Shown here piece after piece: positions 43,762 through 52,218 of a stretch of 64,000 nt of DNA (its first letter is position 1; the number at the start of each line of letters is the position of its first letter). Source of the DNA: Methyloprofundus sedimenti. Lineage in GTDB: Bacteria; Pseudomonadota; Gammaproteobacteria; Methylococcales; Methylomonadaceae. The stretch lies in assembly GCF_002072955.1 (NCBI RefSeq), contig NZ_LPUF01000001.1:2378896-2442895 (forward strand), in the 5' to 3' direction. Under the pieces are notes generated by a model. It did no database searches. It was given only the letters and a program-made list of their open reading frames with translations, and had not been told where the DNA came from. A program made the position numbers and the translations under genes.

Positions 43762-46170
43762 ATGAAAAAACAAGCACTGGATTCTGACCAACTTTACACA
43801 CCGTGTAATACCGAGCATTTTCATTTTGAGAATACCGATGAACTTGATGATGTAGATGTTTTTATTGGTCAGGAACGGGCCGTTGATTCCATTGAGTTTG
43901 GTATGCGTGTGGGCCAGTGTGGCTATAATATTTTTGCACTGGCTCCCTCGGGAACGGGAAAATTAACCACGATACAGCAACTCGTACATAAGGAATCCAG
44001 CCAGCACCCGGCACCGCCGGACTGGTGTTATGTTAATAACTTTATCGAGCACGCAAAACCCAGAGCGCTTGAATTTTCACCAGGAAAAGGCAAAGAATTT
44101 CAAAACGATATGCTGCAACTGGTTGATGAACTCAGTGTTGCTATACCCGCAGCTTTTGATGGTGATGAATATCGTGCCAAAAGCGAAGAAATTGAGGAGG
44201 AATACCGGCAACGCGAGATTGAAGAGATTAGTCAATTACGTGAAGAAGCCATTAACGCCAGAATTATTCTGACGGAAACACCGACCGGTTATGCATTTTC
44301 ACCCCTGGATGATAAAAAAGACCCGATCACCCCGGAAGAATTTAATAAGCTAGATAAAGCGGAACAAAAAAAATATCAAAACAGTATTTTGGAATTGCAA
44401 CAGCATCTGCAAAAATTACTGAATAAATTTCCTGCCTGGCGTAAAGAAGCTAGACGCAAACAGCAACAGCTTAACCGCACAACTGTCTCATTAGCTGTCA
44501 ATCACACTATTGACGAGCTGAAACATAAATATTCTGACCATAACATGGTTACCTCCTATCTGGAAGATGTTGATGCTGATATTTTACTGCATGTTCGCGA
44601 CTTTATTCCGCATCGCGAACAAATGTCACCTTTTATGGAGTCTGTTCAAGACGCAAATCCGTTTAAACGTTATCAGGTTAATCTGATTATCTCTAATGAT
44701 GACAGCCAATTTGCCCCCGTCATTCTTGAAAACCACCCTAACTACGCTAATCTTCTGGGGCGTATTGACCATCAAGCCTATATGGGCACTCTGGTAACAG
44801 ATTTCACCATGATCAAACCGGGTGCGCTACATCGCGCAAATGGTGGTTACCTTATTTTAGATGCCCGTAAACTCCTGATGCAGCCCTATGCCTGGGAATG
44901 TTTAAAAAGATCCCTGCAATTCGGTGAAATTCGTATCGAATCATTAGAACGCTCTCTCAGTCTAGTCAGCACTTCATCACTGGAGCCTGAGCCTATTCCA
45001 CTCGATTTGAAAGTTATTATCTATGGCGATCGGATCATTTATTATCTGCTGAATCAATATGATCCTGAATTCCAGGATCTATTTAAAATTGCTGCTGATT
45101 TCGATGACTCTGTTGGCCGCGAAGGCACAGAACTGGAATATGCCTGCCTGCTTGCTACGCTGGCAAAAAAAGAAAAATTACTCCCTGTCAGTCGCCATGC
45201 TGTGGCACGCATTATTGAACAAAGTTCCAGACTTAGCGGTGATGCTGAAAAATTATCTACTCATCTACGCAGCATTAATGACTTGTTAACTGAATCCGAT
45301 TATTGGGCCAGGTTTCACGGCCATGACGTCATCGCCAATAGTGATGTGCAACAGGCCATCGAACATAAAGTTCACCGGCTGGACAGAATTCGCGAAAAAG
45401 TATACGAAAATATCCACCGTGGCACGGTAATGATTGACCTGCAAAATAAAGTGATCGGTCAAATCAACGGGCTTTCAGTCATACAGCTGGGCGAATTTAT
45501 GTTTGGCCAGCCTTCGCGTATTACTGCCACGACCCGTCTGGGCAATGGTAAAGTGATCGACATAGAAAAAGAAACTGAACTGGGTGGCGCAATTCATTCC
45601 AAGGGTGTTTTAATTTTATCCAGCTTTATCGCAGCTCGTTATGCACGTAAAACCCCTTTTTCCATGGCAGCCAGCCTGGTATTTGAACAATCCTACGGGT
45701 ATGTGGAAGGAGACAGTGCCTCTTTAGCTGAGCTATGCGTCATTTTATCCTCACTAGCGGAAATACCTTTACGTCAGGATTTGGCCATTACCGGTTCAGT
45801 TAACCAACTAGGTCGAGTACAGCCCATTGGTGGCGTTAATGAAAAAATTGAAGGCTTCTTTGATATTTGTAAAGCACAAGGCTTAACAGGTAAACAGGGA
45901 GTCATTATTCCCGCCAGCAACATCAAATATCTGATGTTACGCTGGGATGTCGTGCATGCGGCAAAAGCAGGACAGTTTGCAATCTATGCCGTAGAAACGG
46001 TTGATGAAGCCTTGCAGTATTTAAGTGATATGGACGCCGGTACGTGTAACGATAAAGGAGACTTTCCTGAGCATTCATTTAATGGCAAAGTGCAGCAACA
46101 GCTGTTGACCTTTAATACCATCCAACAGCAAATCAGGGCAACTGAAAACACCCATGATGCTGGCAAGTAG
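43762..46170 (+). CDS. LonB-like ATP-dependent protease (AAA + Lon S16 domain)
   Basis: An 802-residue cytoplasmic protease of the COG1067 type. Near the N-terminus a Walker A variant APSGTGKLTTIQQL, then a long coiled-coil insertion (about 130-270, rich in Glu/Gln/Lys), a lid region with HRANGGYLILDARKLL, and the C-terminal S16 peptidase domain with catalytic Ser in EGDSASLAELCVI and Lys in GGVNEKIEGFFD. It lacks the N-terminal substrate domain of LonA. Substrates are unknown. A strong hairpin and T-run follow 56 bp after the stop. Confidence 0.92.
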   Translation: MKKQALDSDQLYTPCNTEHFHFENTDELDDVDVFIGQERAVDSIEFGMRVGQCGYNIFALAPSGTGKLTTIQQLVHKESSQHPAPPDWCYVNNFIEHAKPRALEFSPGKGKEFQNDMLQLVDELSVAIPAAFDGDEYRAKSEEIEEEYRQREIEEISQLREEAINARIILTETPTGYAFSPLDDKKDPITPEEFNKLDKAEQKKYQNSILELQQHLQKLLNKFPAWRKEARRKQQQLNRTTVSLAVNHTIDELKHKYSDHNMVTSYLEDVDADILLHVRDFIPHREQMSPFMESVQDANPFKRYQVNLIISNDDSQFAPVILENHPNYANLLGRIDHQAYMGTLVTDFTMIKPGALHRANGGYLILDARKLLMQPYAWECLKRSLQFGEIRIESLERSLSLVSTSSLEPEPIPLDLKVIIYGDRIIYYLLNQYDPEFQDLFKIAADFDDSVGREGTELEYACLLATLAKKEKLLPVSRHAVARIIEQSSRLSGDAEKLSTHLRSINDLLTESDYWARFHGHDVIANSDVQQAIEHKVHRLDRIREKVYENIHRGTVMIDLQNKVIGQINGLSVIQLGEFMFGQPSRITATTRLGNGKVIDIEKETELGGAIHSKGVLILSSFIAARYARKTPFSMAASLVFEQSYGYVEGDSASLAELCVILSSLAEIPLRQDLAITGSVNQLGRVQPIGGVNEKIEGFFDICKAQGLTGKQGVIIPASNIKYLMLRWDVVHAAKAGQFAIYAVETVDEALQYLSDMDAGTCNDKGDFPEHSFNGKVQQQLLTFNTIQQQIRATENTHDAGK

Positions 46171-46225
46171 ATAGTCTGTAAAAGGGCAATTTCTTTGGGA
46201 TTGGCAAGTAAAAATAAAGTCTAGG

Positions 46226-46282
46226 GCATCGCTTGTTTTGGTTACATGCTGTGACCAGCGATGCTCCACTGTGGCTTTTTTT
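46226..46282 (+). terminator. Terminator region after the LonB-like gene
   Basis: An 8-bp outer stem (GCATCGCT/AGCGATGC, 46226-46264) encloses a 7-bp inner hairpin around TGC (GGTTACA/TGTGACC, with one G-T pair). Then follow CCACTGTGG and a run of seven T. Confidence 0.6.
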
Positions 46283-46348
46283 CAGTTTCTTTCTGAATTG
46301 ACATACGATGCCTAACGATAGATATAGCTTGACCCGAAAAACGAAGCG

Positions 46349-46476
46349 GTGTGATGTGATAGTCAGCCAGCTGCTGAAAGTCCAGCCTTTGCCCTGTAAT
46401 AAGGAAAAAGCAGACGAAAGCAAGAGTGCTTTCTATAGTTCCAAGCCCCTGTGGAAGCGCCAATCTGAAAGCTCTA
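46349..46476 (+). pseudogene. 5' fragment of a group II intron
   Basis: Starts GTGTGA and shares long blocks with the 5' end of the complete intron at 41176: GATAGTCAGC, AAGTCCAGCCTTTGCCCTGT and CGAAAGCAAG, plus a later AATCTGAA..GCTCTA block after an internal deletion. No maturase or domain V follows. It is a truncated domain I scar on the plus strand, upstream of the DUF1538 operon. The exon just before it ends GAAGCG, similar to the other insertion points. Confidence 0.7.
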
Positions 46477-46666
46477 CGTTCAGTGACACGGAGCATCGCG
46501 CCATACATTCCAACGCAGAGCGTTAGAACAAGTTAAATCCCCTGCTACCGCACCTACCTTTAGTCATTCCCACTCCGGCTTCATTGTAATTATTGAGTAA
46601 GTATTTGGTATTTAATCAACAAGTTCGCTATAGTTGTTGTTACATCGATGATTAAAATACTCTGTG

Positions 46667-47395
46667 ATGATAAAAAACCGTTTTATAAAGCAGCTTGTTA
46701 ACAGTTTTATCGACCTTATCCCCATTTTAGTTGTGGTACTGGTTTTTCAAATCCTTATCATTCAACAACCGATTCCTGATGTTGCTGAGCTGGTCATAGG
46801 TATGTTATTGGTTGTTCTGGGGCTTGCTTTTTTTATTCAAGGACTGGAACAAAGTCTGTTTCCTCTTGGTGAGGCCATGGCTTTTGATTTTGCCCGTAAA
46901 GGCAGTTTGTTTTGGTTGCTGGTTTTTGCATTTTTCCTGGGATTTGGCACTACCGTTGCAGAACCAGCGCTGATTGCCGTCGCTGATGAGGCGGCCTCTG
47001 TCGCAGCAGAAGGAGGAATGATCAATAAGTCTAAGGATGCAAAAGATGCCTATGCTCTTGGGTTGCGATTGACAGTGGCTTTGTCTGTCGGGTTCGCAAT
47101 TTTGATAGGTGTTATTCGCATCATTAAAGGCTGGCCTTTGTATTATCTAATCATTTCTGGTTACAGTTGTATTATTATCATGACTGTATTTGCACCTGAT
47201 GAAATTATTGGAATCGCTTACGACTCGGGTGGTGTGACTACATCAACCATAACTGTGCCTTTGGTGACGGCTTTGGGCCTTGGGCTCGCGTCGGCAATCA
47301 AAGGTCGTAATCCCATGATAGATGGCTTTGGTTTGATCGCTTTTGCTTCCTTGACGCCAATGATATTTGTAATGGCTTATGGAATGATTATATGA
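46667..47395 (+). CDS. DUF1538 membrane protein (UmpA-like)
   Basis: A 242-residue polytopic membrane protein of the DUF1538 family, with motifs [20 protein letters not shown] and [23 protein letters not shown] at 46664 is an alternative start one codon earlier. Paired DUF1538 proteins (UmpAB) have, as I recall, been reported to act as a two-subunit Na+(K+)/H+ antiporter; direct evidence in this organism is absent. Its last bases overlap the second DUF1538 gene (ATGA), as expected for a two-subunit transporter. A PII-like and a CBS gene follow, suggesting nucleotide-responsive control. Confidence 0.85.
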   Translation: MIKNRFIKQLVNSFIDLIPILVVVLVFQILIIQQPIPDVAELVIGMLLVVLGLAFFIQGLEQSLFPLGEAMAFDFARKGSLFWLLVFAFFLGFGTTVAEPALIAVADEAASVAAEGGMINKSKDAKDAYALGLRLTVALSVGFAILIGVIRIIKGWPLYYLIISGYSCIIIMTVFAPDEIIGIAYDSGGVTTSTITVPLVTALGLGLASAIKGRNPMIDGFGLIAFASLTPMIFVMAYGMII

Positions 47396-48148
47396 GTGAG
47401 TTGATGCTATCGCTTTGGGAGACTATGCTGGGTACCCTGCGTGATGTTATGCCGATTGCGGCCATCATTATCGGTTTCCAGATTCTTGTCATCCGTAAAC
47501 CGATACGTCACCCAAAGCAACTTCTCAGCGGATTTTTTTATGTCTTGCTAGGTATCTCGTTATTTCTGGAAGGGCTTGAAATGGCGCTTTTTCCTCTGGG
47601 TGAATTAATGGCAAAACAGTTGACCTCGCCAGAATTTATTCAAGTGGATATTTCCTTGGCTGGCGCACCATGGAGTGCTTATTTTTGGGTTTATGTTTTT
47701 GCTGCCAGTATCGGTTTTGCGACCACATTGGCCGAACCTTCCGGCAATCAAGGCACAAGAAATTTCTGGTGGTGCGATTCAAGCCTTGGGCTTGAGATTG
47801 GCAGTATCGGTAGGTGTTGCCTTTGGTATTGCTCTTGGTGCTTTTCGTATTGTTACCGGCACGGATCTCTATTTATATATCGTTGCCGGGTATATCATTG
47901 TCATTATCCAGACGCTGTTCGCACCTAAGGTTATCATCGGTTTAGCCTATGATTCAGGCGGCGTTACAACGTCAACGGTGACAGTTCCACTGGTAACAGC
48001 ACTTGGTCTAGGGCTGGCTTCTACGGTGCCGGGGCGTAGTCCACTGCTGGATGGCTTTGGTCTTATTGCATTTGCCAGTCTATTTCCCATCATTGCTGTA
48101 TTGGGCTACGCACAAATTGCTGATTGGCGCAGCCGTTATAATAATTAA
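47392..48148 (+). pseudogene. Second DUF1538 membrane protein, frameshifted
   Basis: Two overlapping frames together give one DUF1538 protein. The first runs in frame to TTLAEP at about 47741. The second continues from [20 protein letters not shown] to the end ([20 protein letters not shown]) at 48148. Compared with the first DUF1538 gene ([10 protein letters not shown]), about three codons are missing at the join and the reading frame is lost, so a small deletion that is not a multiple of three has occurred. It may be a true inactivating mutation or an assembly error. If real, the transporter pair is probably broken. A PII gene starts 26 bp later with an intact frame. Confidence 0.8.
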
Positions 48149-48173
48149 ACTATAAGATAAAGAGGAATTTTTA

Positions 48174-48524
48174 ATGCATTTCAAACTGATTATTGTTTTT
48201 GTAGAAGATGATAAAACGGATTTGGTTCTGGATACTTCGCGTGAATATGGAGCAACTGGCGCGACCGTGATTAATAATGCTCGAGGAGAAGGGTTGAAAA
48301 CGTCAAAAACATTTCTGGGATTGACCCTGGAAACACAGCGGGACGTATTACTCTTGCTGGTTGAAGAGCATCTTAGCCGTACCATTTTGGAGGCTATTTC
48401 AAAAGCCGCAGAATTTGACTCCAAGCCTGGAATTGGGATTGCTTTTCAGATTGATGTAGAAGATGCCATTGGTGTTATGCGCCAGGTCGAAAAACTCACG
48501 CCGATAGTCGAGGAAGAATTATGA
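48174..48524 (+). CDS. PII-like signal-transduction protein
   Basis: A 116-residue PII-superfamily protein. It shows the ferredoxin-like beta-alpha-beta start (FKLIIVFVEDDKTDLVLDTS), the RGEG segment before the T-loop, and a C-terminal VEDAIGVMRQ. The T-loop is short and lacks the uridylylated tyrosine of GlnB/GlnK, so classical nitrogen control through GlnD is unlikely. Its place between the DUF1538 pair and a CBS protein suggests it gates the transporter in response to a nucleotide or other small ligand. That is an inference. Overlaps the CBS gene by four bases. Confidence 0.85.
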   Translation: MHFKLIIVFVEDDKTDLVLDTSREYGATGATVINNARGEGLKTSKTFLGLTLETQRDVLLLLVEEHLSRTILEAISKAAEFDSKPGIGIAFQIDVEDAIGVMRQVEKLTPIVEEEL

Positions 48525-48934
48525 ATGAAAGAGTAATCGTAAGAGTCTGTGATGTGATGAAAACGAATTTTGTCACTATAGATGGCATCGCTACAATCAG
48601 TGACGCACTGGATAAGATGAAAGCCAACAAAACCTCGGTGCTAGTAGTCAATAAACGTCATCCAGATGATGAGTATGGTCTGGTGACGGCAGGCGATATT
48701 GCTCGGCATGTGCTTGCCAGTGATAAAGCTCCGGAACGGGTGAATGTCTATGAGATTATGACGAAACCAGTCATATCAGTTCATCCAGATATGGATATCC
48801 GTTATTGCTCCAGATTGTTTGCCAAATATGACCTGGTTCGTGCACCGGTTTTGAATGGTCGAGAAGTAATCGGAACAATCAGTCCCAATGCTCTGGTTTT
48901 AGATGGGCTATCTAAAATCAATCAACGATCATGA
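48521..48934 (+). CDS. Tandem CBS-domain protein
   Basis: A 137-residue protein made of two CBS motifs (about residues 10-65 and 75-130; VCDVMKTNFVTIDGIATISD and YEIMTKPVISVHPDMDIRYC). CBS pairs usually bind adenine nucleotides and regulate transporters or enzymes. The four-base overlap with the PII-like gene indicates coupled translation. Likely a sensor for the DUF1538 transporter in this operon. Confidence 0.88.
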   Translation: MNERVIVRVCDVMKTNFVTIDGIATISDALDKMKANKTSVLVVNKRHPDDEYGLVTAGDIARHVLASDKAPERVNVYEIMTKPVISVHPDMDIRYCSRLFAKYDLVRAPVLNGREVIGTISPNALVLDGLSKINQRS

Positions 48935-48987
48935 AGAATATTGTCATGATACTCGAAAATGAAAGATACTGTGCGGGAATTGCTTAA

Positions 48988-49001
48988 TTGATATCGATCA
49001 A
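48988..49001. promoter_or_regulatory. FNR/Anr-type box
   Basis: TTGAT-ATCG-ATCAA, a full match to the symmetric consensus. No intact gene starts downstream on either strand within 1 kb, so it may be a remnant. Confidence 0.4.
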
Positions 49002-49357
49002 CTCTTTAGAGACCTGGTCCTGAAACTCAATGTGACCCATAAAACTGACTCATACCCCGGAATGAATCGTTAGAAATGACATGGCAAAAAGGCTAAAGTT
49101 GTTTCCCTGATTCCCGTGGGAACGAGTTAATCACTCTAACAACTATTTATGTTATTTCGTTTTTTGCTATTGTCAATTGGTCTTACTCAAATGAATTTTC
49201 TAAACTTTTACTGAAAGCATTTGATAATTCAATGTCTGTTGAAATGGACTCAAATCCTTTGTCTATTCATTTTTCAACAGCCTCTTTTACTTCACTGGAA
49301 AAAACAATTTCTCCATGTAGTCTGGCAGAGTAGCTTCTATAGAAAAACTGTTTTCAG

Positions 49358-49375
49358 ACATCATGCCAGTCATAC
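49358..49375 (-). pseudogene. Group II intron 5'-end scar
   Basis: On the minus strand GTATGACTGGCATGAT follows GAAGCG, matching the first 16 bases of the complete intron (GTGTGACTGGCATGAT) with one difference. Similarity then stops. Only a few bases are preserved, but the boundary and exon end coincide with the other two copies. Confidence 0.45.
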
Positions 49376-49411
49376 CGCTTCGCGATCACAAGCTAACCTT
49401 GTTCGTCAGTT

Positions 49412-50182
49412 TTATAATTTGCTCACTTTGTCTTTAGTTCCCGAAGGGCAGTTATTATCAAAACCAGGTCTATCAACTTCAATAGTAGCTACTTTAACTT
49501 TGCCATCTTTTTTTTCCCAACATAACCGTGCATACTCATAAGCAAACACTGTTCCATCAGATAACGTTGCAATAGTTTCACCCGTACTTTCTTGTTTAAT
49601 AGAAAATTCTGGACTCCCTGTTTGAGGGTTCTTAATTTTTAAGTATACATTCCCAGAAGTTATAATTTTATTATTTGATTTTCGATTAAACACTGTTGCG
49701 ATACTAGTTACAACCCTTGGCCTATCATACTTCATCAGTAATTCTAGACCTTCTCTATTTTGCTCGCTATTTAGTTCAGTTACAAAGTCGTTTACATCAA
49801 ATAATATGAAAACGTGATATAAGCCAGTAGCACTATTTTCAGTTGAAATAGCACCCGAAACATTACCTTCTGCAATCTCTATTCCCGCTTTAGCAGCAGC
49901 TTCATAAGCAGCTTTACGAGTTTGATCATTAAAAGCTTCTGTCACTTTTCTTGCAGTAATTGCTTTTTCAAGTTTTGGCAGAAATTTAGGGTCAAAGGAG
50001 TTAACACTATCAGACCTTCCGACACCAGCCCACAAGAGATCTGTATTAATAGAACCTTTTTTTCTAAACTCTAAGCCCTTTATTTCCAGATATTTAGAAT
50101 TCTCTTTTATATCGAAAACTTCTGGGCACCCAGTAAGTCCAATAATAATAAAACAAAAAGCAATTGCAATATTTTTCTTCAC
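49412..50182 (-). CDS. Hypothetical lipoprotein
   Basis: A 256-residue exported lipoprotein: lipobox IGLTGC with the cysteine at about residue 19. The remainder is soluble mixed alpha/beta with no recognised domain (for instance GLYHVFILFDVNDFVTELNS; YARLCWEKKDGKVKVATIEV). The AT-rich codon use fits the neighbourhood. It is an isolated gene in the accessory block between an intron scar and an RHH fragment; function unknown. Confidence 0.7.
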   Translation of the reverse strand: MKKNIAIAFCFIIIGLTGCPEVFDIKENSKYLEIKGLEFRKKGSINTDLLWAGVGRSDSVNSFDPKFLPKLEKAITARKVTEAFNDQTRKAAYEAAAKAGIEIAEGNVSGAISTENSATGLYHVFILFDVNDFVTELNSEQNREGLELLMKYDRPRVVTSIATVFNRKSNNKIITSGNVYLKIKNPQTGSPEFSIKQESTGETIATLSDGTVFAYEYARLCWEKKDGKVKVATIEVDRPGFDNNCPSGTKDKVSKL

Positions 50183-50720
50183 GATTATTCCTCACATGTG
50201 TACAGGGGTTTAAAAAACTAATCGGGATAGGGATGTAATATTTGAGGTCATAGTAATAATTAAAAAATAATTCCCCAAATATTGTGTGCCATGCCCGACA
50301 CACATGCCAAAATCAGATGTTGTTGGCAGATATTCGATGAACCTGGGCAAAGCACTAAAATTTTAGATAAACATGACTTCTGAAAACTAGCTGCGCTACC
50401 AAGGGTCAGCTGGTTTTTTTTGATAGCATTTTTTTTGATATGCAACATATTCATCCAGTAATTGCCTGATGATCTTTTGATATTGCATATGATATGATTC
50501 AGTAACATCTTTAAAATATGAAAGACTATCAGAACTCAGTGAAATAGTAATTTTCGTATTTTTATTTCTTAAAGCCAATTCAGAGGGAAAAGGTAAAAAT
50601 ATGTTACCAATTTAAACTCACCAATGGGCTCACCATTTTGTATTGTGAAATTCCCCTAATAGTTGATAATATTCAATTAATTATGAAGATTAACTGCTAA
50701 AGTAATTCTTTTTAGTTCCT
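50183..50720. other. Intergenic region containing an RHH fragment
   Basis: Apart from the short gene fragment at 50396-50578, about 360 bp without recognisable features. Frames on the minus strand around 50094-50508 look like chance. Confidence 0.35.
50396..50578 (-). CDS. Ribbon-helix-helix antitoxin-like fragment
   Basis: A 60-residue peptide with start TTG (no ATG available) resembling CopG/BrnA-type antitoxins: KNTKITISLSSDSLSYFKDV, then TESYHMQYQKIIRQLLDEYV. The open frame continues upstream as FPSELALRNK, typical of the protein's interior, until a stop codon, so the N-terminus is probably lost. No toxin gene (BrnT/HicA-like) is found next to it. Probably a decayed toxin-antitoxin relic. 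Confidence 0.5.
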   Translation of the reverse strand: MALRNKNTKITISLSSDSLSYFKDVTESYHMQYQKIIRQLLDEYVAYQKKCYQKKPADPW

Positions 50721-51047
50721 ATGTCAACTACAACTCCTGAAAAAATCCTGCTTGAGAAAACCCGCGATACTATGCAACGCTTACATTATTCTATTCATAC
50801 TGAGCGCACCTATTGTGACCGGATTACCCAATATATCCTGTTTCATTATTTGCAAGTTAGAGCCGTTCTACTTATTGAACCTGAGAAGAAAGTTGAGGTT
50901 TTTTTAACGTACTTAGCTGTTCAGGATAAAGTGGCTGCATTTACTCAAAATTGGGTCTTTAATACTCTCATTTTCTTGTATAAACGGATCCTTGAGTATT
51001 CAAATAATTTATACGCATGTGTTATAGCAAGAGAGAAGGCCTTGTAA
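50721..51047 (+). pseudogene. Truncated integron-type tyrosine integrase
   Basis: The 108-residue frame matches the N-terminal SAM-like domain of IntI-type recombinases: LLEKTRDTMQRLHYSIHTER, TYCDRITQYILFHYLQ, VEVFLTYLAVQDKVAAFTQN and NTLIFLYKRIL. The catalytic domain with its R-H-R-Y residues is missing; the last 15 residues are junk and the next 180 bp do not restore it. It is a remnant of an integron or related element, at the right edge of the scarred accessory block. Confidence 0.7.
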
Positions 51048-51233
51048 GTCCGTTAGATGATTTGTAGTTGTTGCTGAAGATTATGAACCAACAAGGAGAG
51101 TCTCGATTAATATTGTTTATTTAAATCACGTGTTGTTTTCAAGGAGGGAGCGCAGACAGATCCGCTTGCTAGCTACTCCAGAGCTGTTGTATCGTATTCA
51201 TTGCAGGCAAGCCAATACCTGAGTGTTTTATGC

Positions 51234-52211
51234 TCATGGACTGGCTTCTGAACAATCAAGGTCTTTATCTATATATTTAGCAAAGCGTTGCTCAAAGGCA
51301 GAAATATCCTGTTCCTGCTCTGCACTGATAGTGACTTGGGTGACTGAGTGTGTTTGCCAGCTGGGGGCTACATCCAACGGTTCGCTTGTTAGTCTGGCAT
51401 ATTGCTGTTTAGCAAATTCTGCTTTTTCGAGTGTACTAAATAAACCGAGTGAAATCCGCCATTTGAATATCCCTTTCTCGAACAGCCATAAATCTTTTAT
51501 ACCTTGCAGTTTAAGTATTTTCTGCCTGTTTTGTGCTAGCTGAAGAGTCTCAGCTGGCAAAGTAAGCACTATATAGTTACTAATATAAGGTACTTTCTGC
51601 CCGGCAAATGCCAATGTATAATTAGTTTGCTTATCTGTTTGGCTGATAAAGTCTGCTTTAGTTGCACTGGTTTTTAATTGATAACAGGCGACAACACTAG
51701 CAACGTGTTTAATCGTCTGATTTTTTTCAGCATCGCTTAGCGTTGAATCCGCTGGCTGTCCCTCTTTCTCTTGATGTCTAACCGTTTCTACTGGTTGCGA
51801 AAATTGTTCATTGACAGGGGCTGGCAATTCATCTTCCTGTATGACAGCAGGCTGCTGGTAAACGGGGTCAACAAACTCACTTGTCTCCGCATTTTTACTG
51901 TCTGTATCTGATAGCTTGCTTTGATTTGAAGCGTTTAATTGCCTGGGGTCAACATAATCCATTGCTTCAATTTCATCAACCGTCTCAGCTTGTTTTTCAG
52001 CATTACTGACCAGCTCACCTTCAGCAGTATCAACACTCTGTATGGACTCTTTTGCAATCGCGGGAGAATTGCTGAGTAAGATGATTTTTTGTGTATCACT
52101 GTTTGCCGAATCTATGGGGGGTGGCAAATAAATGTCAGGGGCACCTTTACGATATTCCCAGAGGAAGAAGGTAATATTGATCAACAAAACCAGGGAAAAA
52201 ATAAATTTCAC
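51234..52211 (-). CDS. SPOR-domain-like membrane protein
   Basis: About 325 residues when started at GTG 52211, six bases after the coaX stop; a frame from 52268 would overlap coaX and puts a soluble stretch before the membrane segment. N-terminal single helix (KFIFSLVLLINITFFLWEYR), a long low-complexity periplasmic linker rich in Ser/Gln/Glu, and a C-terminal SPOR-type fold (FKWRISLGLFSTLEKAEFAK) followed by a short beta region. SPOR domains bind denuded glycan at the septum. Cotranscribed with coaX and birA, an arrangement seen in other gammaproteobacteria. Confidence 0.75.
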   Translation of the reverse strand: MKFIFSLVLLINITFFLWEYRKGAPDIYLPPPIDSANSDTQKIILLSNSPAIAKESIQSVDTAEGELVSNAEKQAETVDEIEAMDYVDPRQLNASNQSKLSDTDSKNAETSEFVDPVYQQPAVIQEDELPAPVNEQFSQPVETVRHQEKEGQPADSTLSDAEKNQTIKHVASVVACYQLKTSATKADFISQTDKQTNYTLAFAGQKVPYISNYIVLTLPAETLQLAQNRQKILKLQGIKDLWLFEKGIFKWRISLGLFSTLEKAEFAKQQYARLTSEPLDVAPSWQTHSVTQVTISAEQEQDISAFEQRFAKYIDKDLDCSEASP

Positions 52212-52218
52212 AATATAT

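Larger units (their letters stand above)
48935..49411. other. Intergenic region with FNR-type site and intron scar
   Basis: About 480 bp. It holds a perfect FNR/Anr consensus at 48988-49001, a degenerate GTGGGAACGAG palindrome near 49117-49127, and a short group II intron 5' scar at 49358-49375. A plus-strand frame over 49221-49541 overlaps the lipoprotein gene and looks like chance. Confidence 0.4.

Noticed and set aside
48174-48524. Assignment as GlnB/GlnK
   Set aside because: The T-loop is short and lacks the uridylylation tyrosine, and the neighbour is not AmtB.
49221-49541. 106-residue plus-strand frame
   Set aside because: Its second half is antisense to the lipoprotein gene, and the first half crosses the intron scar.
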